From the NCBI GenBank assembly GCA_003228495.1, contig QIDY01000183.1, forward strand, positions 1-23,227: a stretch of 23,227 bases of DNA. Direction: 5' to 3'. A program made the position numbers and the translations under genes. Of this stretch, positions 8,578-16,091 are shown in pieces; within the stretch, counting starts at the first letter, position 1; each line of letters starts with the position of its first letter. Source of the DNA: Nitrospirota bacterium. GTDB taxonomy: Bacteria > Nitrospirota > Nitrospiria > Nitrospirales > UBA8639. The notes beneath the pieces are model-generated. The model was not told where the DNA came from and did no database searches. It worked only from the letters and a program-made list of their open reading frames with translations.

Positions 8578-9171
8578 TTAGGGACAGGGTTTTGGGCGGG
8601 ACAGTCGCGGAGGAAGTTTAGTATGTTTATCAAGGCAGGCCATATTAATCTGGGATTGGGTGAGGCCTTTTACATTTCTTAAATCTGCCCCCTGAAGATT
8701 GGCCTGATACAGCATGGCGTCCCGCAAAGAGGCGTCATGAAGAATAGCCTTATGAAGGATAGTCAGATGTAGCATGGCCTTATCCAAAATAGCACCGTGA
8801 AGCTCAGCCTCACTGAAGTTAGCTCTCGTCAGATTAGCTCGTTCCAGTTGAGCCTTGTGGAGTTTAGCTTTTCTAAAGTTAGCACCTGCTAACATGGCCA
8901 TTCCAAAGTCGGCAGCCCCTAGATCAACCCCACAAAAGTTCGCTCTGTGTCCATCAGGTGCCGTAGGATCTTCAATCCACTTCGAATGAGCCTTTCGTAT
9001 TTGCAAGATTGCCTCGTCAGATAGTTTCTTGTCTTTATTTCCAGTGCAGTTGTGCTCATAGGGCATAAAGATTGGGTGAGGGACCTTTTCTTGTGAGGTC
9101 TTAGCGGAGATTTCAGTCCAACAACCGAATATGAGTAAGATTGTTAAAACCCCTGAGATTCGAAACATCAT
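8578..9171 (-). CDS. Exported pentapeptide-repeat protein
   Basis: 197-residue protein with an N-terminal export signal (FRISGVLTILLIFGC) and a run of 18 consecutive pentapeptides of the A(N/D/x)(L/F)xx type, spanning about residues 77-166. The central residue of each repeat is Leu or Phe without exception, as expected for a right-handed quadrilateral beta-helix. The C-terminal cap GLTQSQINMACLDKHTKLPP is a common end of this family. LIFGC could be a lipobox, but Phe at -2 is atypical. The start is uncertain: the frame opens with TTG at 9204, while ATG at 9171 gives a normal signal peptide. No strong ribosome binding site precedes either. Pentapeptide proteins have varied roles; the job of this exported one is unknown. 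The DNA looks more AT-rich than the flanking housekeeping genes. Confidence 0.85.
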   Translation of the reverse strand: MMFRISGVLTILLIFGCWTEISAKTSQEKVPHPIFMPYEHNCTGNKDKKLSDEAILQIRKAHSKWIEDPTAPDGHRANFCGVDLGAADFGMAMLAGANFRKAKLHKAQLERANLTRANFSEAELHGAILDKAMLHLTILHKAILHDASLRDAMLYQANLQGADLRNVKGLTQSQINMACLDKHTKLPPRLSRPKPCP

Positions 9172-9837
9172 GACATGCTGTGTTTCAATAGGCTGTAGTT
9201 GCAAAAGTGTCTATTTAACGAGTGTTCTTATTTGGTCAACTCAAGAAATCTAGCAGAACATTGGAAAGTTAACAATACATTATGAAAGTCGGAGGAGGGC
9301 TATCGTTGTAGATACCATAAACCCATGTCTAAATTAATGTGCAAATTCTCCAGCACTCTTGTGAATTTTTAAAACAAGCAATTTTGCATCAAGAAGATAT
9401 ATATTGGGCCTGTTGAATATTTCACTCCCATGGCACGTACATGCCCGAGGGACAATCGACGTCAGCAGCTAAGGGAATGATCAAAAAAGTCCGTCCAGCA
9501 AGGCCGCAGTCTTTTTGATGCGCGGAGCGTACTCTCAGTACGTGAGCACGGTAAAAAGGCGACCTGCCTGCGCGAAGCCTCTACGGCGAAGGCAGGGAAC
9601 GCCGCTGGCGGCTTTTTTCAACCTTTCCATATTGGAATACGATCTTGATAAGACATAAATCGAGACTAGTCGTGAAGCAGGAAAGGGGGAAGATTATTAC
9701 AAAGGGAAGCACTAGAATAATGTGATACCTCTCTATTTTTAGGAAAAATCACAAAATTCATTGGTCTGAAGAGAAAATGTTTGGCACAATAGTCCATAGT
9801 GTTTGTGAAACATCCACAAGAAAAGAGGTGCCTGTTG
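9172..9837. other. Intergenic gap with structured repeat
   Basis: A 666-base stretch between divergent genes, with no convincing coding region. The left part (9205-9460) is AT-rich and should hold the promoter of the pentapeptide gene. The right part holds the palindromic element listed separately (about 9470-9625). A minus-strand frame from 10091 down to 9666 is open, but it lies opposite the exported-protein gene and has no family resemblance, so I read it as a shadow. Confidence 0.6.
9470..9625. repeat. Multi-armed palindromic intergenic repeat
   Basis: A GC-richer block inside AT-rich DNA built of nested inverted repeats. The outer arms are AAAAAAGTCCGTCCAGC (9483-9499) against GCTGGCGGCTTTTTT (9604-9618). 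Inner arms are CGTAC TCTCA GTACG and CCTGCCT...AGGCAGG, plus CTTTTT against AAAAAG. It would fold as a branched cruciform or RNA. The outer arm carries six As on one side and six Ts on the other, so either transcript direction ends in a stem followed by U's, and it may act as a bidirectional terminator. The style resembles abundant intergenic repeats I associate with Nitrospira genomes; that is recollection and could not be checked here. Confidence 0.65.
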
Positions 9838-10749
9838 TTGGTAAGAAATTGGACTAAGCTGATGGTGATATGCCTTAGCGTGATTGTGACGTTTTTTCTT
9901 TGCGAACAGGTTGATGCCAGGAAAAAGAGAAAGCGGTTTATTTCCCCGGTTAAAGTTGAAAAGGTGGCGACATCTCCCGATCCTTTTATTATCGGACAAA
10001 GCCCAATGACACTTTCCATGATAGTGAAGATGCCATTGTCCGCTATTGACGATAAAATTCTGGAAGTGTCCGTGCTGATTACGTCGCCCACCCGACGAAC
10101 GATGAGTTTTGTGAGTCACCGATTGCCTGTTGCTGAAGCCACCAAAGGTGGACTGCTCAGTTTAGTGCCAGTGGAGTTGGTATGGGATGGGAAGGACCAG
10201 TATGGTCGATTGGTGGCGGATGGCTCGTATTTTTATGAGATCCAAGCTAAATTGATGGAAGACAAGGGGAATGGTCCTCGAACAAAGATTGTGTCTCACC
10301 GGGTTCAAGGCACCTTGGAGGCCTTAGCCTATGTGGGAGAAGTCTTGCTTCCTCTCCCCCCCGAGCCTGAGGTTCCTGCGGAAATAGAAGCGCTTCAGCA
10401 GGAGGAATTGGCTGCGAAGGATCTTTCTTTGATGGAAGGCGGCATGCCCGCCGAGGCGAACTCTTCTATTCTTGGAGAAGATGTCGAGGGCGATGCGGGA
10501 GATTTGGTCCTCGAGGGGTCGAGTGGGGGCGAATCTGTTCAAGAAAGCATGAACGGGACGAAACTGTTACCTGATATTCCGAGAGAGGCGTTAGTGGAGG
10601 AATCCGATGCCACAGAATCTATTTCCGTTGAACCAGAATCTCTTTTGCCTATGGCGGACCAAATTTCAGAACCAACTTTGGAATTGCCTCTCGATTCGGT
10701 TCCTACCGAATCTTCTTTGCCTTCTGAGGAGAATCTATACCAGAATTGA
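9838..10749 (+). CDS. Exported protein with FlgD-like Ig fold and acidic tail
   Basis: About 303 residues, function unknown. The N terminus has a signal peptide (RNWTKLMVICLSVIVTFFL, cleavage near VDA-RKK). The middle contains VELVWDGKDQYGRLVADGSYFYEI, whose core WDGKDQYGRLVADGSY matches the FlgD/FlgD-like Ig domain (a beta-sandwich found at the C terminus of many surface proteins). The last ~130 residues are low-complexity, rich in Glu, Ser, Pro and Leu, and probably disordered. The start is uncertain: the frame opens with GTG at 9799, but an AGAGGTG site at 9824-9830 sits 7 bases before TTG at 9838. It is the only plus-strand gene between 675 and 12822, and its last 47 bases overlap the 3' end of larB on the other strand. 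Confidence 0.75.
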   Translation: MVRNWTKLMVICLSVIVTFFLCEQVDARKKRKRFISPVKVEKVATSPDPFIIGQSPMTLSMIVKMPLSAIDDKILEVSVLITSPTRRTMSFVSHRLPVAEATKGGLLSLVPVELVWDGKDQYGRLVADGSYFYEIQAKLMEDKGNGPRTKIVSHRVQGTLEALAYVGEVLLPLPPEPEVPAEIEALQQEELAAKDLSLMEGGMPAEANSSILGEDVEGDAGDLVLEGSSGGESVQESMNGTKLLPDIPREALVEESDATESISVEPESLLPMADQISEPTLELPLDSVPTESSLPSEENLYQN

Positions 10750-11479
10750 TGCGGTGGGCCAGACAGCCTGCTCCAAATCCATTGTCGATATTCACTACCC
10801 CAATACCGGATGAACAGGCATTGAGCATCGTAAGTAATGGTGCAAGCCCTCCAAAGTTAGCGCCATACCCTTGACTAGTTGGGACGGCCACAATCGGGCG
10901 ATCAATGAGTCCCCCCACCACACTCGGCAATACGCCGTCCATCCCGGCTACCACGATGACGACTCTCGCTTGATGCAGGATCGCCTGCCGATCCAATAAC
11001 CGATGGATGCCAGCCACTCCGACATCATAGAGCATGGCCACATGACTACCCATTATTTCTGCAGTGACTCGGGCTTCTTCTGCTACCGGAATATCTGAGG
11101 TCCCCGCCGTCACAATCACCACGAGCCCCTCTTCCTTTCGAGCTGGATCGGCCACGGCCACTATTCTGGCCATTTCGTGATAAACCGCGTCGCGATGTAA
11201 TCGGGTCAGTCGTTTGGCAATGGCAGGAACAGCCCGAGTAGCGAGAAACGGGCCCTTGGATTTCAGGAGTTTTTTGGCAATGGCGAGAATTTGCGCAGAA
11301 GTTTTGCCTTCGCACAGGATGACTTCGGGAAACCCTTGTCTTAAGGTTCGATGGTGATCGACCGAGGCAAATCCCAAATCTTCAAAGGGGAGCGTGCGAA
11401 GTTGGCTGAGGGCTTTTGGGATCGACAGGTTGCCGCATTGCACTTCTTTGAGCAATTGCGTCAATTGTTTCTGATTCAT
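10703..11479 (-). CDS. larB: Nickel-pincer cofactor biosynthesis protein LarB
   Basis: LarB carboxylates and hydrolyses nicotinic acid adenine dinucleotide, the first step toward the nickel-pincer nucleotide. The 258-residue product has the LarB N-terminal region (about 1-110, with FPEVILCEGKTSAQI) and a C-terminal PurE-like (AIR carboxylase) domain from about 115: VVIVTAGTSDIPVAEEA, GVAGIHRLL, VVVAGMDGVLPSVVGGL, PTSQGYGANFGGLAPLLTMLNAC, NIDNGFGAGCLAHRIN. Some 12 extra residues follow the usual end, and these overlap the convergent exported-protein gene. Its ATG overlaps the gpsA stop as ATGA, so it is translationally coupled to gpsA. The pathway partner larC lies downstream at 7162-8391; larE and larA are not in the window. 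Confidence 0.93.
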   Translation of the reverse strand: MNQKQLTQLLKEVQCGNLSIPKALSQLRTLPFEDLGFASVDHHRTLRQGFPEVILCEGKTSAQILAIAKKLLKSKGPFLATRAVPAIAKRLTRLHRDAVYHEMARIVAVADPARKEEGLVVIVTAGTSDIPVAEEARVTAEIMGSHVAMLYDVGVAGIHRLLDRQAILHQARVVIVVAGMDGVLPSVVGGLIDRPIVAVPTSQGYGANFGGLAPLLTMLNACSSGIGVVNIDNGFGAGCLAHRINSGIDSPQKAKKIR

Positions 11480-12543
11480 GAATGGTTGGAGGGTGTAAAG
11501 GTGTGCATACTACCCGATCCCGTGCGCTCGATTTCGCTTTTAGCCGTTCGCGACATGAGATCACTCACGATGTGACGCGGATTGTCTCCTTCGAAGAGCA
11601 CACGATAGACGCCTTGGACAATAGGCATCTCCACGGTGTGTTGTGAAGCCAGAGCCATAGCTGCCCGGGAGGTGGTGATGCCCTCGGCCACTGTGCGAGT
11701 GGTCGCACTTAGAGTCGTTCTATCTATCCCTTTGGCCAGTTGGAGACCCACCTGGTAATTGCGGCTGAGGGTCCCTGTGCTGGTCAAGACCAAGTCGCCC
11801 AAGCCTGATAGGCCGTAAAAGGTCGAGGTATCGGCTCCCATCGCTCGTCCCAACCGAATCATCTCCGCCAATCCCCTTGTGATGAGAGCCGCTCGGGCAT
11901 TGGCACCCAACTCCAGGCCGTCGACGATGCCTGCGGCAATGGCCATCACATTCTTGAGGGCGCCGCCCAACTGGGCCCCAATCATGTCGTGCCCGGCGTA
12001 AACACGAAACTGCGGAGTGAGAAATACCTGTTGGAGTCGGTTCACTAAATTGAAATCCCGCCCGGCTAATAAAATAGTGGTTGGTTTCCAGCGACAGACT
12101 TCGGCGGCGAAGCTGGGGCCGGAGAGAACTGTGAGCCAGGTGTGCCATGCTTCGGGCAAATGGCCTTCCACCACCTGACTCATCAATTGCAGCGTTCCTT
12201 CTTCAATGCCTTTCGTGGCGATGGTGATGGGCAGTGGTTGTTTAAGAAGGGGGCGAAGGCGGGTGACCATGCCTGACATGGTATGAGAGGGCACTGCGAG
12301 CACAATGAGATCCGTCCCGTGCAGGCAGTCAGAAAGATTATTCATCGCTTGAATGGAATTGGGGAGCACCACCTCAGGCAAATACCAAGTATTTTCGCGC
12401 TGTGTTTGAATGTTCTCCACCACTTCCGGTTCGTAGGCCCAGAGGCGAATATTAAACCCTTTCGTGGCAAGTAAGTGGGCCAGTGCCGTTCCCCAGGCTC
12501 CGGCTCCGATCACAGAAACCACACGAAAGGATGAAGGTGTCAC
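11476..12543 (-). CDS. gpsA: Glycerol-3-phosphate dehydrogenase [NAD(P)+]
   Basis: Reduces dihydroxyacetone phosphate to sn-glycerol 3-phosphate, the backbone of membrane phospholipids (cytoplasm). The 355-residue product has an N-terminal Rossmann fold with VIGAGAWGTALA (GAGAWG at 13-18), then VPSHTM, ATKGIEEGT, LSGPSFAAEV, and the catalytic-lysine motif GGALKNV (Lys197). The C-terminal LSGLGDLVLTSTGTLSRN block is also present. Start is GTG at 12543, preceded by a weak AAGAGA site; the nearby out-of-frame ATG runs straight into a stop. Normal family length. It overlaps larB by four bases. The usual plsY neighbour is absent from the upstream 279-base gap. Confidence 0.96.
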   Translation of the reverse strand: MTPSSFRVVSVIGAGAWGTALAHLLATKGFNIRLWAYEPEVVENIQTQRENTWYLPEVVLPNSIQAMNNLSDCLHGTDLIVLAVPSHTMSGMVTRLRPLLKQPLPITIATKGIEEGTLQLMSQVVEGHLPEAWHTWLTVLSGPSFAAEVCRWKPTTILLAGRDFNLVNRLQQVFLTPQFRVYAGHDMIGAQLGGALKNVMAIAAGIVDGLELGANARAALITRGLAEMIRLGRAMGADTSTFYGLSGLGDLVLTSTGTLSRNYQVGLQLAKGIDRTTLSATTRTVAEGITTSRAAMALASQHTVEMPIVQGVYRVLFEGDNPRHIVSDLMSRTAKSEIERTGSGSMHTFTPSNHS

Positions 12544-12822
12544 GTCATATCTCTTGAAAGGTGAAGGTTAATCAGATAATTTTGAATTGCCTTGGTCCAT
12601 TGACCAACGTGATGAATGGGAAGAGAAAGAGTCAAAATGATGAAAGGGGCAACGACACTCAGTAAAGAAAAGGAAGTGACTTTCTGAACGAAATTATAGA
12701 AATGAAGATGAAATCGAGTCAAATGTTTCTTAAACGACTGTCTGGACGAACGACAAGAAAATCGGCAAGATAGGTGAAGCCATGGCACCGGGACCTCATT
12801 CCATATTGAGAAAGTAGGCATA

Positions 12823-13173
12823 ATGGCGAGTGAAAAACAACCGTGTCCGTCTTGTGGGTATGGGCTCCCATTAAAGGGTCGGTTCTGCCCAAAATGTGGA
12901 AATCGGACAGACCGAAAATCTGAGGCAGAACCTAAACAAGAGACGTTGAACCTTCGGATTCTCTATATTATGGTCGGGTCACTCATTCTGTCGGTGCTCT
13001 TTCCCCCTTGGCAAACGCCGCCGGACCAAGCCCCAGAGTTTTTGGGCTTTCATTTTATTTTTTCGCCCCCATCTGAAGGGGCGCAGCGAAGTCCGGTCCT
13101 TCAAACCATTCAACTCTTTACCCTCGCAGTAGCCGGCTTGTACTTCTCTTGGGTGTATCGCGGCAAAGACTGA
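12823..13173 (+). CDS. Zinc-ribbon membrane protein
   Basis: 116-residue protein of unknown function. Residues 8-26 form a zinc ribbon with two CxxC knuckles, CPSC and CPKC, separated by about ten residues (rubredoxin/zinc-ribbon type). A charged linker follows. Two hydrophobic segments (about 45-62 LRILYIMVGSLILSVLF and 92-110 IQLFTLAVAGLYFSWV) suggest two membrane passes with a short loop between. ATG start with a modest AGTAGG site. It is divergent from gpsA and converges on the peptidoglycan-binding-domain gene, with 21 bases between stops. Such small zinc-ribbon membrane proteins are common and mostly uncharacterised. Confidence 0.75.
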   Translation: MASEKQPCPSCGYGLPLKGRFCPKCGNRTDRKSEAEPKQETLNLRILYIMVGSLILSVLFPPWQTPPDQAPEFLGFHFIFSPPSEGAQRSPVLQTIQLFTLAVAGLYFSWVYRGKD

Positions 13174-13194
13174 AAAAAGGTCCTTTGCAATGAT

Positions 13195-14046
13195 TTATTT
13201 GGCAACTTGCAAGATCTGTTGAATCGCGCTGGCTTTTTGCGTTTTCAGAATCTGGTAAATTTTTGGGCCATCTTCCAATAAATACTGCCGATCTTCGGCT
13301 TTGACCTTGGCGCATGGCCCTGGGCTTCCCTGGAAGGTCACGAAACGGGTAATCAGCGGTGGATTTTTGGAAATTCGGAGAATGCTGATGGCGCAGGCTT
13401 CTCCATCATAGGGTGTAGAGACAATTTTGTTCTCATCCCATTCTTTAATGTCATAGACATGCGTATGAACTCTCAATTTCGGCACACTAGCGTTCACTAA
13501 GGAGGCTGTTGAGTCGATACATCGATTGAACTCGCGCATGCACGTAATTCTCGATGTGTGGAGTACATCGTCGGTGTTGCCCTCTTTTAACATCCAACTC
13601 CCCTGCACTTCGATCCATTTGTCCCATTCCTGCGCACGAAATGTATGCGGTGGAAGAAAGGGCACGATCCGGTTTAACACACGATCGTCCTCTGTGAGGC
13701 GTCCTAGTGTGAGAAGATCGATATCACCACTTTCGGGCAGTCCCGTTTGTTTTTGATACGCCTTTAATGCATTTTTGGTTGCTTGATCGAGTTTGCCCGT
13801 ATAGGGCCCAAGACCATACCCAAATCGTCCCAAGAATATTTGTATACCGGTAACCAATATACGGAATTCTTCTGGGTTTTGACGAAGCGTGGCCAGTTCT
13901 TGTTCCGCCTTTTGGCGGATGACAGCGGAAGGTTGAGGAGAATTGTTTGCAGTTTCATCGGATGCCAGAGCCAATGATGCTAGACCAAGAAAGGGACTGC
14001 CACTGAGAAAAACCACAATCGCACAGAAACTGATGAAGCGTGCCAT
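13195..14046 (-). CDS. Exported peptidoglycan-binding-domain protein
   Basis: 283-residue protein with a clear signal peptide (cleavage near LALA-SD, residue about 28). A peptidoglycan-binding-1 type domain lies at about 62-115 (VTGIQIFLGRFGYGLGPYTG then LDQATKNALKAYQKQTGLPESG). The remaining 165 residues match no family I recognise; they contain several cysteines (about 170-250) that could pair in the periplasm. An AAGGGAT site 7 bases before the ATG supports the start. Most likely it is periplasmic and touches the cell wall; no catalytic domain is visible. It faces the zinc-ribbon gene, with no clear terminator in the 21-base gap. Confidence 0.8.
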   Translation of the reverse strand: MARFISFCAIVVFLSGSPFLGLASLALASDETANNSPQPSAVIRQKAEQELATLRQNPEEFRILVTGIQIFLGRFGYGLGPYTGKLDQATKNALKAYQKQTGLPESGDIDLLTLGRLTEDDRVLNRIVPFLPPHTFRAQEWDKWIEVQGSWMLKEGNTDDVLHTSRITCMREFNRCIDSTASLVNASVPKLRVHTHVYDIKEWDENKIVSTPYDGEACAISILRISKNPPLITRFVTFQGSPGPCAKVKAEDRQYLLEDGPKIYQILKTQKASAIQQILQVAK

Positions 14047-14261
14047 GTAAGATCCCTTCGATCAAAGAGCGAAAAATGGCTTCGATTATGAAGCGGATGA
14101 GCATTGCGCAGACGATCATTCCAGGTGATGTTTGGTGGCGTCAAGTGGAAGGGTGAACAGTGAGGAGCAGAAACGTATGGTTAGGATGAGAATGGGCAAA
14201 CTGGGAGTTTACGGCAAGAGTGAAGGCCGGGGTCGATGGTGAAAGGAGGTTTCAATAAAAA

Positions 14262-14293
14262 AACGCCGGATGGAGCATGCCCCATCCGGCGTT
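14262..14293 (-). terminator. Rho-independent terminator of the Lys/Ala-rich gene
   Basis: A perfect 12-bp stem (14262-14273 with 14282-14293, AACGCCGGATGG / CCATCCGGCGTT) with an 8-base loop. Read on the minus strand it is followed by a run of T's (complement of the A-run at 14257-14263). It lies 21 bases past the stop of the Lys/Ala-rich protein. The T-run is on the minus-strand side only, which sets the direction. Confidence 0.92.
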
Positions 14294-14314
14294 ATGACAA
14301 CCCAACTGAAGAAC

Positions 14315-14476
14315 CTACCGTTTTTTGGTGGCAGCTTTCTTCTTAGCTGGAGCCTTCTTCCTAGCCGGTGCCTTCTTTTTGGCAGCAGCCTTTTTCTTGG
14401 CCGGCGCTTTTTTCTTAGCCGGTGCTTTCTTCATCGCAGCCTTTTTCTTAGCTGGCGCTTTTTTCTTAGTGGCCAA
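14315..14476 (-). CDS. Histone-H1-like Lys/Ala-rich basic protein
   Basis: A 53-residue protein made almost wholly of the repeating unit KKAPAK / KKKAAA. By my count it has 24 Lys, 2 Arg, 18 Ala and 5 Pro, with no acidic or aromatic residues. It begins MATKKKAPAKKK and ends ATKKR. It resembles the tails of histone H1, chlamydial Hc2 (HctB) and AlgP, which bind DNA non-specifically, so a nucleoid role is inferred. The start is TTG at 14476, fixed by a strong AAAGGGGG site (14485-14492) eight bases upstream. The reverse strand shows a long Phe/Leu/Ala-rich frame, which is its mirror and not a gene. It is a stand-alone transcription unit with its own terminator. Confidence 0.88.
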   Translation of the reverse strand: MATKKKAPAKKKAAMKKAPAKKKAPAKKKAAAKKKAPARKKAPAKKKAATKKR

Positions 14477-14484
14477 TGCACTCA

Positions 14485-14492
14485 CCCCCTTT
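14485..14492 (-). promoter_or_regulatory. Ribosome binding site deciding the TTG start
   Basis: AAAGGGGG on the minus strand, spaced eight bases from the TTG of the Lys/Ala-rich gene. An in-frame GTG closer to it would overlap the site itself, so TTG is the better start. Confidence 0.7.
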
Positions 14493-14785
14493 CAGAATAG
14501 ATGCGACTCGAAGCCGCAGTAAGGACTCACCGATAATCCTGGTGAGTTGTTGAACATGAAAAATGAACCCGTGAATGATGTATGAGATCACGCTAGAGTT
14601 ATGCGGTAGTTCTGTTGGAAAGATGAACAATTTTTTTTGTAGCGTTATTGCGAGAAGGATAATTTTTCGGCAAGAAAGTGTTTCGGTAGTTCTGCATCTT
14701 GATATTTGAAACATACTACAATGTTTTTTCCATTATTTCCAGAAAAATTTTACTTTTTTTTTGTGCGTGTGTGAAATGAGAAATG

Positions 14786-14826
14786 ACGCATCATGAAAAA
14801 TCATTTTCGGAAGACATGATATGCGT
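14786..14826. repeat. Inverted repeat, possible hairpin after the DUF2914 gene
   Basis: ACGCATCATG (14786-14795) pairs with CATGATATGCGT (14815-14826) apart from a two-base bulge. It lies 31 bases past the minus-strand DUF2914 gene stop. No T-run follows on the minus strand, so it is only a weak terminator candidate. Confidence 0.45.
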
Positions 14827-14856
14827 GAGTATTTTCTATGACATTTCAAAATTAGG

Positions 14857-16038
14857 TTAACGCGTAATTGTTGTGATGGCATGTTCGGGAGAAAAATTTT
14901 CTTCGGCAACAAACGTCATGCGCCCAAGGATTCGTCCATCTTCGGTTTCGACATTCACACGCCATTCACCAGGCTGGACGCGGCGTTTCGTCGTATACAA
15001 ACGATACCCCGTTTCACGGCCTCCGGTAATCTCGACAGGAATGCGATCGGTGGTCATAAACGCTTCAGTCTCGTGGGATGGTCGCCATTGCCAATGATGA
15101 TAGATCGTTGTGTGGAGAGTGACAGGTGCAAATACCGACGTGAAACAATAGACCGGGTCATCAATTCCCACTCGATCATTTGATTGCTTCCATATCGCAT
15201 ACCATGGACCTTTTTCATAGGTGAGGACGTATTCGTCATGAATTTTTTCAATCTGATGATAGATCCCTCCGAACTTTAAAGAGAGAGGAATGGGTGGAAT
15301 CCAATTCATGAAGTACAGCACGGTACAGAGAACCACTAACCCGAAGGCTGGGAAACTAATGGTGAATGCGGTGCGGAGGGACACATTTGGTAAGCCTTGA
15401 AGTGTCAGTCGAACGATCTTCCAGACAATGACTCCTGTGAAGAGTACGCCTGTGACAAATACGACACTATTCATCCATCCGGTAAGCACGGGCAAGAAAA
15501 ATGTGAAAAAGCTGAGGGTGACCAGTGCAAATAGACACACCAGCATTTTTAGACTCGAATACCGGGTTTGAAGAAATTCATTGCCAATGAGAAAGGCCAC
15601 AATGATTCCCAAAAATATTGCGGTAGTGGAAAAAGATGCACTTTGAGAGTAGAAGATGGCATAGGCGCTAAAGAGTCCCCCCAGTAAAAATTGGAGGCCT
15701 TTGGTCAAATGCGGCTGAGCCCGATAGATAAGGGAAAGGGTGTTCCAGGAAGTGATAGCAGGAGGAGGAGGGACCAGGCCTAGCTGAAATCGACCGGTGA
15801 GTATTACCAGTACTCCCAGTACGGCCAAGTAAAGAAGAAGGATAAGGTTGTCGAGTAGGCGGTCAATTCGCGTTAATGTGAGAGAATCATAGGTGACGCC
15901 TGCGAAAAAGAAGAATGCCGGGAGAATCGGTTTAAGAAACGAGGTTTCAAGTTTGCCGACCATATTGGTTATGACGGAACTGGTCGATGTCAGAAAGGTG
16001 GCGTGGGCTTTTGAGGTTGATGGATTCATCGTACTCAC
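14857..16038 (-). CDS. DUF2914 polytopic membrane protein
   Basis: 393-residue inner-membrane protein. The N-terminal ~250 residues hold about seven or eight hydrophobic segments (for example FLKPILPAFFFFAGV, LILLLYLAVLGVLVILTG, AIFLGIIVAFLIG, LVCLFALVTLSFFTFFL, FGLVVLCTVLYFMNW). The C-terminal part, from about 295, fits DUF2914: DPVYCFTSVFAPVTLHTTIYHHWQWR, RIPVEITGGRETGYRLYTTKRR, GEWRVNVETEDGRILGRMTFV. That domain is expected to lie outside the membrane as a beta-sandwich; its function is unknown. The start is GTG at 16038 or ATG at 16029; neither has a strong ribosome binding site. It is divergent from the methyltransferase-family gene with 53 bases between, so the two probably share a promoter region. 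Confidence 0.85.
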   Translation of the reverse strand: MSTMNPSTSKAHATFLTSTSSVITNMVGKLETSFLKPILPAFFFFAGVTYDSLTLTRIDRLLDNLILLLYLAVLGVLVILTGRFQLGLVPPPPAITSWNTLSLIYRAQPHLTKGLQFLLGGLFSAYAIFYSQSASFSTTAIFLGIIVAFLIGNEFLQTRYSSLKMLVCLFALVTLSFFTFFLPVLTGWMNSVVFVTGVLFTGVIVWKIVRLTLQGLPNVSLRTAFTISFPAFGLVVLCTVLYFMNWIPPIPLSLKFGGIYHQIEKIHDEYVLTYEKGPWYAIWKQSNDRVGIDDPVYCFTSVFAPVTLHTTIYHHWQWRPSHETEAFMTTDRIPVEITGGRETGYRLYTTKRRVQPGEWRVNVETEDGRILGRMTFVAEENFSPEHAITTITR

Positions 16039-16091
16039 ACAAAATTGTCGTCGGAAGATTTCCGGAAGATCTTAATGATGGAGGTTGATTC

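Larger units (their letters stand above)
14477..14856. other. AT-rich intergenic region upstream of the Lys/Ala-rich gene
   Basis: A 380-base, AT-rich stretch with no gene I can support. It must hold the promoter of the Lys/Ala-rich gene, but I cannot point to a convincing -35/-10 pair. It contains long A/T runs near 14628-14640 and 14740-14762, and an inverted repeat near the DUF2914 gene end (ACGCATCATG at 14786-14795 against CATGATATGCGT at 14815-14826). A minus-strand frame (14714-14466) overlaps the gene's 5' end in another frame and looks like noise. Confidence 0.55.

Noticed and set aside
9666..10091. Minus-strand open frame of 141 codons in the gap and opposite the exported-protein gene.
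   Set aside because: No recognisable domain, and much of it lies antisense to a gene with a signal peptide and an Ig-like motif; probably a shadow.
12592..12607. TTGGTC-CATT-GACCAA inverted repeat upstream of gpsA as an operator.
   Set aside because: Six-bp arms are short enough to arise by chance and there is no second copy in the region.
12540..12821. 93-codon minus-strand frame in front of gpsA, ending on the gpsA start (GTGA).
   Set aside because: The overlap looks operon-like, but there is no ribosome binding site, no family resemblance (not plsY), and composition is that of random frame translation.
14270..14522. Plus-strand frames rich in Phe, Leu and Ala that look like a membrane-protein repeat, with an AAAGGAGGT near 14241.
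   Set aside because: They are the reverse complement of the KKAPAK repeat. The AAAGGAGGT is about 20 bases from the nearest ATG and the terminator hairpin lies between.
14466..14714. 82-codon minus-strand frame overlapping the start of the Lys/Ala-rich gene.
   Set aside because: Different frame from the Lys/Ala-rich gene, no recognisable features; the ribosome binding site fits the TTG start better.
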